DNA of 34,799 nt from Methyloprofundus sp. (GTDB lineage Bacteria > Pseudomonadota > Gammaproteobacteria > Methylococcales > Methylomonadaceae). The stretch's first letter is position 1; the number at the start of each line of letters is the position of its first letter. Positions 23,804-32,710 of the stretch are shown in pieces. The notes under the pieces are model-generated. The model searched no databases and was not told the origin of the DNA. It saw only the letters and a program-made list of their open reading frames with translations. The stretch lies in NCBI GenBank assembly GCA_012960135.1, contig DUBW01000070.1:8300-43098 (forward strand). Direction: 5' to 3'. A program made the position numbers and the translations under genes.

Positions 23804-23916
23804 ATGGTTACTGTGTCGGTCCTCTCGCAACGATATTCTGTAAACTCCGCCAGGCCTGGAAGGGAGCAACGGTAGCAGAAGATTCGTGTGCCGAGATGTG
23901 GCTGGCATGGTAACCG
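23804..23916 (+). ncRNA. ffs: signal recognition particle RNA (4.5S RNA)
   Basis: This is the RNA of the signal recognition particle, which with Ffh delivers membrane proteins to SecYEG. The conserved hairpin is visible: CCAGGCCTGGAAGGGAGCAACGG, close to the universal CAGGTCCGGAAGGAAGCAGCC. The TCTCGCAACG arm precedes it and GTGTGCCGAGATGTGGCTGGCA follows, as in E. coli. The ends pair: GGTTAC at 23806-23811 with GTAACC at 23910-23915. It lies 29 bases before dnaX, a common gammaproteobacterial arrangement. End positions are good to a few bases. Confidence 0.93.
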
Positions 23917-23944
23917 CCCAATCTCTACATTCTAGCACTCTGTC

Positions 23945-25615
23945 ATGAATCATCAGGTTCTCGCCAGAAAATGGCGTCCGCACAATTTCACTGAAATAGT
24001 TGGTCAGGAGCATGTTAGCCAAGCGCTAATCAATGCATTGCAACATGACCGTTTACACCATGCTTATTTATTTACCGGCACGCGCGGTGTAGGAAAAACT
24101 ACAATCGCCAGAATCCTGGCAAAAGCAATTAACTGCGAAAATCTTCAAGATTACAACCCTTGTGGGGAATGCGCTGTATGCAAGGCTCTGGATGAAGGGC
24201 GATTTCTGGATTTAATCGAAGTGGATGCGGCTTCCCGTACCAAGGTCGAAGATACCCGTGATTTACTGGATAATGCCCAATATGCCCCGAATAGTGGTCA
24301 ATATAAAGTTTATCTGATTGATGAAGTGCATATGCTTTCTGGGCATAGTTTTAATGCTTTGCTTAAAACGCTGGAAGAGCCCCCCGAGCATGTTAAGTTT
24401 TTATTAGCCACGACAGATCCGCAAAAAATCCCCGTTACCGTTTTATCTCGCTGCTTACAGTTTAATTTAAAACGCCTGACACCTAGCCAGATTAGTGGGC
24501 AAATGGCTTACATCCTGGCTGAAGAAAAAATTGAATTTGAACAGAATGCATTGCGCTTAATTGCACGTGCTGCTGATGGCAGTATGCGTGATGGCTTGAG
24601 TTTACTGGATCAGGCGATTGTTTTTGGTAATGACGTAGTCAGTACGGAAATGGTCAGCCAGATGCTCGGCACCATTGCTCAGCAACCGGTAGAAGATATA
24701 CTGCGTTGTTTAGCTCAAAAAGATGCTCAGAAGCTACTGCAAACTATTCAGGAGATTGCAGAGTTATCACCTGACTTCTCCGATGTATTACAGAAAATAT
24801 TACAGGTCTTGCATCGGCTAGCTTTAGTTCAGCTTGTGCCTGCCGTTGCAGAAACTGAAGATGATGCAGAGATGTTGCATGAGCTAAGTCCATTATTTTT
24901 GGCTGAAGAATTGCAATTGTATTATCAGATTGCACTTATGGGGCAAAAAGACCTTAGTCTAGCTCCTGAGCCGCGATCCGGGTTTGAAATGATTATGCTT
25001 AGACTGCTGGCTTTTAACCCTCAGTCCAGTAGCACTAAAGCACCGGTTCAGGTCAGAGTTGCTCCAAAAATTGCTCCAATTGAAATTAAAAAACCTAAGC
25101 CGCAGGTTAGAGCTAGCTTAGCATCAGACAGGATAGCTAAACCTCTGGTATCTAGCCAGGTGATGCCAGGGCCAGTGAGAGCGCCCGTTGCAGAAAGTCA
25201 GGTTATAGAATCAGGCGCTAGCTTACCTTGGTACGATATGGTTATTGCGATGAATTTGCAAAGTTTGACGCGTGAATTAGCGAATAACTGCATTTTTGAA
25301 GCGGTAGATGAGCATGAGTGCCGCTTAATTTTAGATCCTAAGCATGCTCATATGAACGGCTCGCGTGCGGAGGAAAAGCTGCAGCTAGCATTGCAGAAAT
25401 ATTATGGTAAGGCTCTCAGGTTAGTGATTAAAAGGGAAGCTAGTGCCACTGATACACCGGCTATAAAAATCCAGCAAGAAAAGTTAAATCGACAACAAGA
25501 CGCGGTTAATTCAATAGAGAATGATGAGAATATACAGGCATTAAAAACAAATTTTGATGCACGCGTAATTCCTGGTTCAATCGAACCGGTAGAAAATATT
25601 ATTGAGGAGAAATAA
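23945..25615 (+). CDS. dnaX: DNA polymerase III subunits tau/gamma
   Basis: This is the clamp-loader ATPase of the replicase. Walker A Gly-Thr-Arg-Gly-Val-Gly-Lys-Thr is at 45-52, and zinc ligands are Cys64, Cys73, Cys76 and Cys79. Walker B Leu-Ile-Asp-Glu-Val-His-Met is at 124-130 and the Ser-Arg-Cys sensor region at 168-170. Domain III follows to about 365, then a Pro/Lys-rich linker and a C-terminal domain that in tau binds the polymerase alpha subunit. At 556 residues it is somewhat shorter than E. coli tau (643). I looked for an in-frame A-AAA-AAG slippage site for gamma and did not find one. It is the first gene of dnaX-ybaB-recR-hinT, with gaps of 2-9 bases. Confidence 0.97.
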   Translation: MNHQVLARKWRPHNFTEIVGQEHVSQALINALQHDRLHHAYLFTGTRGVGKTTIARILAKAINCENLQDYNPCGECAVCKALDEGRFLDLIEVDAASRTKVEDTRDLLDNAQYAPNSGQYKVYLIDEVHMLSGHSFNALLKTLEEPPEHVKFLLATTDPQKIPVTVLSRCLQFNLKRLTPSQISGQMAYILAEEKIEFEQNALRLIARAADGSMRDGLSLLDQAIVFGNDVVSTEMVSQMLGTIAQQPVEDILRCLAQKDAQKLLQTIQEIAELSPDFSDVLQKILQVLHRLALVQLVPAVAETEDDAEMLHELSPLFLAEELQLYYQIALMGQKDLSLAPEPRSGFEMIMLRLLAFNPQSSSTKAPVQVRVAPKIAPIEIKKPKPQVRASLASDRIAKPLVSSQVMPGPVRAPVAESQVIESGASLPWYDMVIAMNLQSLTRELANNCIFEAVDEHECRLILDPKHAHMNGSRAEEKLQLALQKYYGKALRLVIKREASATDTPAIKIQQEKLNRQQDAVNSIENDENIQALKTNFDARVIPGSIEPVENIIEEK

Positions 25616-25617
25616 AG

Positions 25618-25941
25618 ATGAAGGGTGCGCTTGGAAATATCATGCAGCAGGCTCAGAAAATGCAGGAAGACATGCAAAAGGCACAGGCCGAACTAGAAGC
25701 TCTGGAAGTCACAGGAGAGTCAGGCGGCGGCATGGTCAGTATTCTGATGACGGGAAAAAGAGAAGTCCGTAAAGTGTCTATTGATGATACTTTGGTGGGC
25801 GATGATAAGGAAATGCTGGAAGACTTAGTTGCGGCTGCAATCAATGATGCGGTACATAAAGTGGCGAAACTTAAAAAAGAAAAAATGGGTGATGTGACCT
25901 CAGGTATTCCTCTGCCTCCCGGGTTTAAAATGCCATTCTAA
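25618..25941 (+). CDS. ybaB: YbaB/EbfC family nucleoid-associated protein
   Basis: This is a small DNA-binding protein (107 residues) of the YbaB/EbfC family, which forms tweezer-like dimers and coats DNA. A Gln/Lys/Glu-rich N-terminal helix is followed by Gly-Gly-Gly-Met-Val and a C-terminal [12 protein letters not shown] tail, which is diagnostic. GAGGAGA gives a strong ribosome site overlapping the end of dnaX. Its place between dnaX and recR is conserved across bacteria. Confidence 0.96.
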   Translation: MKGALGNIMQQAQKMQEDMQKAQAELEALEVTGESGGGMVSILMTGKREVRKVSIDDTLVGDDKEMLEDLVAAAINDAVHKVAKLKKEKMGDVTSGIPLPPGFKMPF

Positions 25942-25943
25942 GC

Positions 25944-26543
25944 ATGCCAAAACAAGAACTGCTTAACGATGTTATTGATGCCTTATGCTGTATGCCTGGA
26001 GTGGGCCCAAAGTCTGCACAACGTATTGCATTACATCTATTTCAACGTGATAGAGGTGGTGCCGAAAACCTGGCCAAAGTCTTGCAAAAGGCGGTAAATA
26101 AACTGGGTTTGTGTAAAAAATGCCGTACGCTGAGTGAGCATGAATTATGTGCAATCTGTGCAAATTCAGAGCGTGATTTGCAAACACTGTGTGTCGTAGA
26201 AAGCCCGGCGGATGTCTGGTTGGTCAATCAGGCAACTGATTTTAAGGGCATATTCTTTGTTTTAAACGGACGGTTGTCGCCTTTAGATGGCATAGGCCCA
26301 GATGAAATTGGCCTGGATCAGTTAGAGCAGCAATTAGAAAATAGTCCGATAACAGAACTTATACTGGCGACTAATTCGACAGTTGAAGGTGAGGCAACAG
26401 CGCACTATATTGCTCAACTGGCTTTGCCCTATAAGATTAGAGTAAGCCGTATTGCACATGGCGTACCGGTAGGTGGTGAGTTGGAGTTTATTGATAGTAA
26501 TACCCTGGCGCACGCTTTTAGTGGGCGACGTGATATAGCATAG
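25944..26543 (+). CDS. recR: recombination protein RecR
   Basis: RecR with RecO and RecF loads RecA on gapped DNA. The N-terminal helix-hairpin-helix is Met-Pro-Gly-Val-Gly-Pro-Lys-Ser-Ala-Gln-Arg (17-27). The zinc finger uses Cys57, Cys60, Cys69 and Cys72. The Toprim domain starts at Cys-Val-Val-Glu-Ser-Pro-Ala-Asp (83-90). The C-terminal Ile-Ala-His-Gly-Val-Pro-Val-Gly-Gly-Glu-Leu-Glu and Ala-Phe-Ser-Gly-Arg-Arg close the protein at the usual 199 residues. It starts two bases after ybaB, so translation is probably coupled. Confidence 0.97.
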   Translation: MPKQELLNDVIDALCCMPGVGPKSAQRIALHLFQRDRGGAENLAKVLQKAVNKLGLCKKCRTLSEHELCAICANSERDLQTLCVVESPADVWLVNQATDFKGIFFVLNGRLSPLDGIGPDEIGLDQLEQQLENSPITELILATNSTVEGEATAHYIAQLALPYKIRVSRIAHGVPVGGELEFIDSNTLAHAFSGRRDIA

Positions 26544-26552
26544 GAGAATGTA

Positions 26553-26891
26553 GTGACTGATTGTCTGTTTTGTAAAATGGTGGCAAAAGAAATTGAACCG
26601 GATGTCGTCTATGAAGATGAGCAGGTACTTGCGTTTAGAGATATACACCCGAAAGCGCCGACGCATATTTTAATCATACCCAAACAGCACGTGGCTACTT
26701 TAAATGATTTGCAGGGTGAGCAACTGGCAGGGCATTTATTACAAACAGTCGCACAGATTGCAAAATCGGAAGGTATTGCCGAAACTGGCTACCGCACGGT
26801 GATTAATTGCAATAATGCGGGCGGTCAGGAAGTGTACCATTTGCATCTACATTTACTTGGTGGCAGACAAATGAGCTGGCCAGCAGGTTAG
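26553..26891 (+). CDS. hinT: HIT family purine-nucleoside phosphoramidase (HinT)
   Basis: This is a histidine-triad nucleotide hydrolase that cleaves adenosine or guanosine phosphoramidates. The triad His96-x-His98-x-His100 with Leu between is intact, and Cys4 and Cys7 resemble a zinc pair found in some HinT proteins. Length 112 is standard. The start is GTG at 26553, supported by TAGGAGAAT seven to ten bases upstream. It is the last gene of the dnaX cluster; no terminator is visible after it. Confidence 0.92.
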   Translation: MTDCLFCKMVAKEIEPDVVYEDEQVLAFRDIHPKAPTHILIIPKQHVATLNDLQGEQLAGHLLQTVAQIAKSEGIAETGYRTVINCNNAGGQEVYHLHLHLLGGRQMSWPAG

Positions 26892-26930
26892 ACAGATCGC
26901 TATCCACTTGCAAGGATGAGGCAGTTAACT

Positions 26931-27131
26931 TTATTTTTTATCATGAAGTGTCTGAAGGTTAGGTGGAGGCACATAATCTAATTCTTTGAATTTAACAAGA
27001 CAGATAAAAAATCCATACTTATTTTCGCAATCTATTTTGTGCATTTTTACCTTTATCAGCTGCATGCGCTTAATGCTAAAATAATAAAGAACAGCAATAA
27101 TTTCACCCTCAATCAGTAGGCATTTTTTCAC
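26931..27131 (-). CDS. possible small protein downstream of rsgA
   Basis: A 66-codon frame begins at a GTG inside the end of rsgA. A shorter version starts at an ATG at 27065 (about 44 residues). Neither has a ribosome site. The end (Lys-Phe-Lys-Glu-Leu-Asp-Tyr-Val-Pro-Pro-Pro) looks protein-like but matches nothing I know. It may be chance; it is reported because it fills the gap between hinT and rsgA. Confidence 0.2.
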   Translation of the reverse strand: MKKCLLIEGEIIAVLYYFSIKRMQLIKVKMHKIDCENKYGFFICLVKFKELDYVPPPNLQTLHDKK

Positions 27132-27990
27132 GCAATTTTAAGTATCGCTGATAGCGTGTTTTCGAGATTGTTCCTGCTTCTACTGCATCACGCACTGCAC
27201 AACCCTTGTCTTTAACATGCCGGCAATTATTAAATTTACATTGTTCGATAAAAGGCTGAAATTCCCTGTATCCATTGGCTAATTGCTGTTCAGACATACC
27301 TGCTAAGCCAAAAATCGCTACTCCTGGGCTGTCGATTAAATCTCCACTGTCAGGTAAATGGTAAAGGGTTGCAGCTGTGGTTGTGTGTCTGCCGTGCTTG
27401 GTTATTGCTGAGACGGTATTGGTTTTTAAATCTTTGTCCGGAATAAGGGTATTGGTTAAAGACGATTTCCCCACCCCAGATTGTCCGGTAAAAATACTGA
27501 TTTTATCTTGCAATGCCTGTTTGAGATTTTCAATTCCTGCATTTTCTTTTGCACTGACGCGAAATAGGCTGTAGCCAAGAGACAGGTAGTCCTTCAGTTC
27601 TTGCTCTATATTTTTCACTAAGTCTAAATCGGATTTATTATAAATTAATAGTGCATCAATATTGCGATTTTCACAAATCGCCAGGTATTGATCTATCAAT
27701 AAAAAATCGCAATAAGGCTCGTTGGCAAAGACCACAAAAATCTGGTCGATATTTGCCGCAACAGGCCGTGTTCGCTTACCTTTGTTGGGACGTTCAAGGA
27801 GTGAGTGGCGGGGCAATAGCTCTTCAATTCGCCCTTGATCCTTAGCGACGATGGATATTCTAACTCGGTCTCCAGTTGCCACGGTTGCTACTTTACGCAG
27901 CGTCTGACAGAGAATAGTTGTGCCGTCCACTTCAACGGCGATCCCTTGACCCAGATGCGAAATAACCAGTCCTGAATGCAGGTCAGACAT
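27109..27990 (-). CDS. rsgA: ribosome small-subunit-dependent GTPase A
   Basis: RsgA is a circularly permuted GTPase that checks and releases the maturing 30S subunit. The motif order is as expected for the permuted fold: G4 Asn-Lys-Ser-Asp at 118-121, then G1 Gly-Gln-Ser-Gly-Val-Gly-Lys-Ser at 169-176, then G3 Asp-Ser-Pro-Gly at 220-223. An N-terminal OB domain precedes it, and the C-terminal zinc site is Cys251, Cys256, His258 and Cys264. At 293 residues it is a little shorter than the E. coli protein. In many gammaproteobacteria rsgA neighbours orn; here an M48 protease on the same strand lies between them. Confidence 0.96.
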   Translation of the reverse strand: MSDLHSGLVISHLGQGIAVEVDGTTILCQTLRKVATVATGDRVRISIVAKDQGRIEELLPRHSLLERPNKGKRTRPVAANIDQIFVVFANEPYCDFLLIDQYLAICENRNIDALLIYNKSDLDLVKNIEQELKDYLSLGYSLFRVSAKENAGIENLKQALQDKISIFTGQSGVGKSSLTNTLIPDKDLKTNTVSAITKHGRHTTTAATLYHLPDSGDLIDSPGVAIFGLAGMSEQQLANGYREFQPFIEQCKFNNCRHVKDKGCAVRDAVEAGTISKTRYQRYLKLREKMPTD

Positions 27991-28015
27991 AATAATTATT
28001 TTTATTTAATGGAAG

Positions 28016-28058
28016 CGGGACTTTTAGCCTCACCCAGTCTGCGGGACTAAAGGTCCCG
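28016..28058. repeat. REP-like inverted repeat between rsgA and the M48 protease
   Basis: CGGGACTTTTAG at 28016-28027 faces CTAAAGGTCCCG at 28047-28058 with one G-T wobble. An inner GGGAC/GTCCC hairpin at the right arm offers an alternative fold. It lies just upstream of rsgA and downstream of the M48 gene, so it may end the M48 transcript. Confidence 0.45.
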
Positions 28059-28155
28059 TTTACGAATGTTAGAATAATTATAGTCTTTACCTATTGCAGT
28101 GAGAGTACATAGCAAATGAATAAGTCCTTGTGGGCCTCATGATTGCAAACTATTG

Positions 28156-29397
28156 CTATAGCTTCGGTTCCAGATGCGCTATGCGGATAGCTGCGGGAGG
28201 GTGGCTATAATGGAAGGCTGAAAATAAAGGGTCAGGGGTTAAGGTGCTGGCATTTTCTTTGTATAGCTTGACCAGTCCACTAATTAATTTACTCGCCTGT
28301 GCATGTTCAGCAGCAAAATCGTCGGCTTCAAATTCAAACTTGCGCTGAAAATAAGCACTGATAGGTGTCATAAACGTAGTGAACGCGGGGGAGACTAGCA
28401 TAAACAGTAATAAAGCGGCTGCGTTTGAAGGTACTCCAACGCCTAAACCAGTAAAGAACCAGTTTTCAGTAATCAGCCAGCCTAAGACGCCCAGGCTGAT
28501 TAGGCTCATGATTGAACTGGCGACTAACATTTTAATCACATGCTTGCGCTTAAAATGGCCTAATTCGTGCGCTAGTACCGCTTCCATTTCATCATCATCT
28601 AGAGATTCTGCTAATGTGTCAAAGAATACGATACGTTTATTATTGCCCATACCGGTAAAATAAGCGTTACCGTGACCGGAGCGCTTGGAGCCATCCATAA
28701 TAAAAATACCATTACTACTAAAGCCGCAGCGTTCCAGTAACTGGTTGATGCGCTCTTTTAACGTACCATCTTCCAGTGGTGTAAATTTATTGAATAAAGG
28801 TGCGATAAGCGTCGGGTAGAGCCAGCTCATCAGCAAGGAAAAACTGATTAAAATAGCCCAGGTCCAGATCCACCAGGTATTTCCTAGTGCCTGCATAACC
28901 CAGAGTATAAGCGCTAACAAAGGGAGTCCAATAACAGCCACCAGCGCTAGTTGCAGGAACTGGTCTTTGATAAACTGGCCGACAGTGCTTTTGTTAAAGC
29001 CAAATTTTTCTTCAATAACAAAGGTTTGATACAGGCTGGTAGGCAATTCAAATAAAGACATGATGAAAAAGACCGAGCCTAATGCGGTAATTCCGGTCAT
29101 GATTGTCGACCACCCGAAGCCCGTCCAGAATTCAAACACCAAGCTGATGCCTCCCCCCAGTGTTAATAATAATAAAAAGATCAAGCCGACAACGCTGTCG
29201 ATATCCCCTAGTTTGCCTTTTGCTATGGTGTAATCTGCGGCTTTCTGGTGCGCTTCCAGAGTTATGGACTCGGTAAAGGCAGCGGGTACTTGTCCGCGGT
29301 GCTTAAACACATAGGCTGATTGACGTCTGGATAACCAGAATTGCACGGAATAAGACAACGCCAATGCGATTAAGAAAATATAAGTAAAAGTATTCAT
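28156..29397 (-). CDS. M48 family (Ste24-like) membrane metalloprotease
   Basis: This is an integral membrane zinc protease of the CAAX prenyl protease 1 (Ste24) type, 413 residues. The zinc motif His-Glu-Leu-Gly-His is at 277-281 and the third ligand lies in Phe-Glu-Ala-Asp-Asp-Phe-Ala. It has about seven hydrophobic helices, with the Ste24-typical N-terminal region (Gly-Asp-Ile-Asp-Ser ... Phe-Glu-Leu-Pro) and a C-terminal Tyr-Ser-His-Pro-Pro-x-x-x-Arg-Ile. Bacteria lack CAAX prenylation, so membrane-protein quality control is the likely role. It is divergent from orn. Confidence 0.93.
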   Translation of the reverse strand: MNTFTYIFLIALALSYSVQFWLSRRQSAYVFKHRGQVPAAFTESITLEAHQKAADYTIAKGKLGDIDSVVGLIFLLLLTLGGGISLVFEFWTGFGWSTIMTGITALGSVFFIMSLFELPTSLYQTFVIEEKFGFNKSTVGQFIKDQFLQLALVAVIGLPLLALILWVMQALGNTWWIWTWAILISFSLLMSWLYPTLIAPLFNKFTPLEDGTLKERINQLLERCGFSSNGIFIMDGSKRSGHGNAYFTGMGNNKRIVFFDTLAESLDDDEMEAVLAHELGHFKRKHVIKMLVASSIMSLISLGVLGWLITENWFFTGLGVGVPSNAAALLLFMLVSPAFTTFMTPISAYFQRKFEFEADDFAAEHAQASKLISGLVKLYKENASTLTPDPLFSAFHYSHPPAAIRIAHLEPKL

Positions 29398-29676
29398 TGC
29401 TAGTATGCTCGTTCCTAAGGTGGATTAATAAAAATAGTCACCTGTTTATCAAGATAGGGATCTATTTTAAATTAATATTGAGATTTTTGTTAAAATTGCT
29501 GCTATTAATTACTGATTGGAAAATTTTAGCTACCTAACTCGCTTATCGCGGAGTGGGAAATCACTAAAACAAATTATCCTCAGCAAAATCATATGGCCTT
29601 GTGTTAGCGCTATGGTCATACAGTTTAGCCAGTGCTACAATTCAGCGCAACATATAACGACCTTATGGATAAATCA

Positions 29677-30222
29677 ATGGCGCAACAACAAGATAATCTG
29701 GTCTGGCTCGACCTGGAGATGACCGGCCTGGACTCGGATAATGACCTGATCATTGAGATTGCAACGGTAGTCACAGATAAGTATTTAAATGTTTTGGCAA
29801 CAGGTCCTGTCATCGCAGTGCATCAAAGTGACCAGGCACTTGCCGCAATGGACGCGTGGAACCAGGAGCATCATGGTAAATCCGGACTAATTGAACGTGT
29901 GAAAGCTTCAACGATAGATGATAGCGATGCGATGCGGCAAACACTGGATTTTTTAAAAGAGTGGGTAGCGCCAGGTGAGTCGCCGATGTGTGGTAATAGT
30001 ATTGGTCAGGACAGACGTTTTTTATATCGCTATATGCCTGAGCTGGAAAGCTATTTTCATTATCGTAATATTGATGTTTCTACCGTCAAAGAGCTGGCAC
30101 GTCGTTGGGCGCCAGTCGTTTTCGCAAGCGTACAGAAAAAGGAAACGCATCAGGCACTGGACGATGTGCTGGAATCTATAGAAGAATTAAAACATTATCG
30201 TGAGCATTTTATTAAAACCTAG
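29677..30222 (+). CDS. orn: oligoribonuclease
   Basis: Orn is a 3'-5' exoribonuclease that degrades di- and short oligoribonucleotides, including pGpG from cyclic-di-GMP. The DEDDh residues are visible: Asp12 and Glu14 in Leu-Asp-Leu-Glu-Met-Thr-Gly-Leu-Asp, an Asp in Ser-Ile-Gly-Gln-Asp, and the final His and Asp in His-Gln-Ala-Leu-Asp-Asp. I start at the ATG at 29677 because this gives 181 residues and the usual spacing to the first motif, with GGAT upstream. ATG at 29665 is an alternative. It is followed 12 bases later by the crcB fusion. Confidence 0.96.
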   Translation: MAQQQDNLVWLDLEMTGLDSDNDLIIEIATVVTDKYLNVLATGPVIAVHQSDQALAAMDAWNQEHHGKSGLIERVKASTIDDSDAMRQTLDFLKEWVAPGESPMCGNSIGQDRRFLYRYMPELESYFHYRNIDVSTVKELARRWAPVVFASVQKKETHQALDDVLESIEELKHYREHFIKT

Positions 30223-30234
30223 AGCTGGTCAACT

Positions 30235-30942
30235 ATGAATCCATTAATTGCAATAGCTTTTGGAGGCGCATGCGGCGCAGTTTTGCGTTTTTTAGTTTCC
30301 AGTGGTATTTATCAGTGGCTGGGACGTGGCTTTCCTTATGGAACGTTAACCGTTAATGTATTGGGCTCGTTTCTAATCGGCTTGTTAACCGAGGTGTTAG
30401 TGTTGCAACGTATTGCTATTACCATGGAATATCGGTCTGCTATTTTAGTCGGATTATTTGGCTCATTTACTACTTTTTCTACCTTTTCATTGGAAACCTT
30501 ATTTCTAATTGAGCAAGGTAATTTGCTAAAGGCTGCGCTGAATATATTAATTAGCGTTTGTGCTTGTGTATTTGCAGTCTGGATCGGTCTGTTAGCAGGG
30601 CGCGGCTTATTTTCTTATTCAGGCGGCGTGATACGCTGGATGGGCTGGATCTTTCCTTATGCACTGGTAGTCGTTAATGCGCTGGTTGCATTTTTAATCG
30701 GCTTGGTTGCCGCATTGTTAATTTATAAATCCTCATTATCAGAAGAGTACCGGGCGGCGTTGTTAATTGTCATCGTTGGCATGTTTGCAACTTTATCAAG
30801 CTTATATGTGGTGTTGTATTTGATAGAAGAAGGACATCAATTTGAAAAAGAGCTAAATATGATGCTTAGCGTATTTTTAGGTAATACTTTGTTATGTGGG
30901 GCAGCCATCTGGGGCGGGTTGCTTTTAGGTAAGCAGATTTAA
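30235..30942 (+). CDS. crcB: fused two-domain CrcB/Fluc fluoride channel
   Basis: CrcB (Fluc) proteins export toxic fluoride. Bacterial ones are about 125 residues with four helices and work as antiparallel dimers. This 235-residue protein carries two repeats. Repeat 1 (1-125) is complete: Gly-Gly-x-x-Gly-Ala-x-x-Arg, the conserved Asn41 and the Phe box Phe78-Thr-Thr-Phe-Ser-Thr-Phe. Repeat 2 (about 135-235) starts at the equivalent of residue 28, lacks helix 1, keeps Asn148 and Phe-Pro-Tyr (139-142), and has a degenerate Phe box (Phe184-Ala-Thr-Leu-Ser-Ser-Leu-Tyr). From Phe-Pro-Tyr onward the repeats align over about 90 residues almost without gaps. The total is seven helices. It lies 12 bases after orn and is probably co-transcribed. 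No fluoride riboswitch is visible. Confidence 0.9.
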   Translation: MNPLIAIAFGGACGAVLRFLVSSGIYQWLGRGFPYGTLTVNVLGSFLIGLLTEVLVLQRIAITMEYRSAILVGLFGSFTTFSTFSLETLFLIEQGNLLKAALNILISVCACVFAVWIGLLAGRGLFSYSGGVIRWMGWIFPYALVVVNALVAFLIGLVAALLIYKSSLSEEYRAALLIVIVGMFATLSSLYVVLYLIEEGHQFEKELNMMLSVFLGNTLLCGAAIWGGLLLGKQI

Positions 30943-31029
30943 CAAATTCTAGAGTGGGCTTCAGCTCACTAACCTCTAGCGTATTTCTGGTTATGCTAAA
31001 ATGACTATAGAATCATAGGGGGTAAAGCA

Positions 31030-31231
31030 GTGACAGATCAAAATTTAACATTAAGAATTAAACAAAATATAGACACAGCAGCAACAATGGCATGACGAGT
31101 TTGAATTAAAGCAATCAGAGTTTGCACGGCGTGAAAAGTATTGGTGGCGGCAAAGAGAATTTTGGTTGGTTGTCGCCAGCATTTTATTGGCCGCCTTGCC
31201 GATGAAGTTATTGATGTCATTGCGCGCGTAA
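31030..31231 (+). pseudogene. small basic membrane protein gene with a frameshift
   Basis: GTG at 31030, preceded by AGGGGG, starts Thr-Asp-Gln-Asn-Leu-Thr-Leu-Arg-Ile-Lys and meets a stop after about 20 codons. From about 31075 an adjacent frame runs Gln-Gln-Gln-Gln-Trp-His-Asp-Glu-Phe-Glu, an Arg/Trp-rich stretch, then a hydrophobic helix (Phe-Trp-Leu-Val-Val-Ala-Ser-Ile-Leu) to a TAA near 31231. A stop sits directly before the second part, so a one-base shift in the CAGCAGCAACAA stretch must join them. Together they would make a 66-residue protein with a helical head and one C-terminal membrane helix. A strong terminator follows, supporting a real former or living gene. Confidence 0.5.
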
Positions 31232-31259
31232 CCCCAGATAAATTCTATTATCAATTCTT

Positions 31260-31285
31260 AAAAAGGACTCTTCGTAGTCCTTTTT
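31260..31285 (+). terminator. strong intrinsic terminator
   Basis: AAAAAGGACT at 31260-31269 pairs exactly with AGTCCTTTTT at 31276-31285 around a TTCG-containing loop and ends in five T. The A run on the left makes it work in both directions. It closes the orn-crcB-small gene unit and separates it from serS. Confidence 0.85.
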
Positions 31286-31360
31286 AATTATCTGCTGTAG
31301 GTAATGCTATCGAGGCTACGGGAATTATAAGTAATGGTATAGCCACTGGTGGATTTACTC

Positions 31361-31366
31361 TATAAT
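31361..31366 (+). promoter_or_regulatory. possible -10 box of serS
   Basis: TATAAT lies 46 bases before the serS ATG and after the terminator, where a new promoter is needed. The -35 region is weak. Confidence 0.35.
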
Positions 31367-31411
31367 TATTGTCATTAATAGTATTCATATTTTAGAAGGT
31401 AGTAAAGAACC

Positions 31412-32692
31412 ATGTTAGATCCACATTTATTTAGATCAGATCTTGAATTTGTACAAACACAATTAAAAAGACGTGGTTGTGATTTTGATGCAGATTTTTA
31501 TACTGATATAGAGAATAGGCGTAAAGCAATTCAAGTCAAAACGCAGGAATTACAAAATGAGCGGAATTTAAGTTCCAAAGCTATAGGTCAGGCGAAAGCA
31601 AAAGGTGAGGATGTACAGCCGCTTCTGGATCAGGTGCAAGGCTTAGGCGAGCAGTTAAAAGCAGCAGCAACAGAGCTTGGTGACATTCAGGCGCAAATGC
31701 AGAGTTTGATGGAAGGCTTACCTAATCTACTGGATGCGACTGTGCCAGAGGGTAATGATGAAGACGATAATATAGAGATTAGCCGTTGGGGAGAGGTGCC
31801 TGAATTTGACTTTGAAATTAAGGATCATGTCGATCTTGGCGCTATGCATAAAGGCATGGATTTTGAAACAGGTGCGAAAATTACCGGTGCCCGCTTTGTT
31901 GTATTAAGAAGCAATATTGCCCGCCTGCAGCGTGCTATTATTCAGTTTATGCTGGATACTCATACTGATGAGCATGGTTATTCAGAAACCTATGTGCCGT
32001 ATATCGTCAATGCAGATAGTTTGTATGGCACGGGGCAATTGCCAAAATTTGCTGATGATTTATTTAAGGTCAGTGAAGACCCTGATTTATATTTAATCCC
32101 CACAGCCGAAGTTCCGGTCACTAATATCGTGCGTAATGAAATCGTTGCTGCAGATGAGATGCCGCTTAGAATGGTTAGTCATACCCCTTGTTTTCGTAGC
32201 GAGGCCGGGGCGTATGGTAAAGATGTGCGGGGTTTGATACGCCAGCATCAATTTGAAAAAGTCGAGCTGGTACAGGTCGTTAAAGCCAGCGAATCAGAGC
32301 AGGCACATGAAGACTTAACTGAGCATGCTGAAAACATTCTCAAGAAATTAAAATTATCTTATCGTAAAGTTCTACTGTGTTCAGGCGACACTGGTTTTTC
32401 ATCGACTAAAACCTATGATCTGGAAGTTTGGTTGCCGGGGCAGGAGGCCTATAGAGAAATTTCATCCTGTAGTAATTTTAAAGATTTTCAGGCGCGTCGC
32501 TTAAAAGCTCGCTGGCGTAATCCTGAGACCGGGAAACCCGAGTTAGTACATACTATCAACGGTTCAGGCCTGGCAGCTGGGCGTGCTCTGGTCGCTATTA
32601 TGGAAAATTATCAGACAGCGGCAGGGGATATTGTTATTCCTGAAGTATTGCAGCCTTATATGGGCGGTATGAAGGTTATTAAGGCAACTTAA
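31412..32692 (+). CDS. serS: serine-tRNA ligase
   Basis: SerS charges tRNA-Ser (and tRNA-Sec) with serine. The N-terminal coiled-coil arm (about 30-100) that grips the long variable arm of the tRNA is evident from the Lys/Glu/Gln-rich helices. Class II motif 2 is [10 protein letters not shown] and motif 3 is Gly-Ser-Gly-Leu-Ala-Ala-Gly-Arg-Ala. Thr-Ala-Glu-Val-Pro-Val-Thr, the serine-binding loop, is present. Length 426 is standard. AGAAGGTAGT upstream is an acceptable ribosome site. Confidence 0.98.
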   Translation: MLDPHLFRSDLEFVQTQLKRRGCDFDADFYTDIENRRKAIQVKTQELQNERNLSSKAIGQAKAKGEDVQPLLDQVQGLGEQLKAAATELGDIQAQMQSLMEGLPNLLDATVPEGNDEDDNIEISRWGEVPEFDFEIKDHVDLGAMHKGMDFETGAKITGARFVVLRSNIARLQRAIIQFMLDTHTDEHGYSETYVPYIVNADSLYGTGQLPKFADDLFKVSEDPDLYLIPTAEVPVTNIVRNEIVAADEMPLRMVSHTPCFRSEAGAYGKDVRGLIRQHQFEKVELVQVVKASESEQAHEDLTEHAENILKKLKLSYRKVLLCSGDTGFSSTKTYDLEVWLPGQEAYREISSCSNFKDFQARRLKARWRNPETGKPELVHTINGSGLAAGRALVAIMENYQTAAGDIVIPEVLQPYMGGMKVIKAT

Positions 32693-32710
32693 AAATGAGG
32701 GTTACTACTT

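Noticed and set aside
25060-25130. Programmed -1 frameshift in dnaX at the A-rich linker
   Set aside because: The A6 run is not in the A-AAA-AAG phase needed for slippage, and no following hairpin was found.
30943-31029. Fluoride riboswitch near crcB
   Set aside because: The crcB start is 12 bases after orn, leaving no room upstream, and no crcB-motif conserved bases were seen in the flanks.
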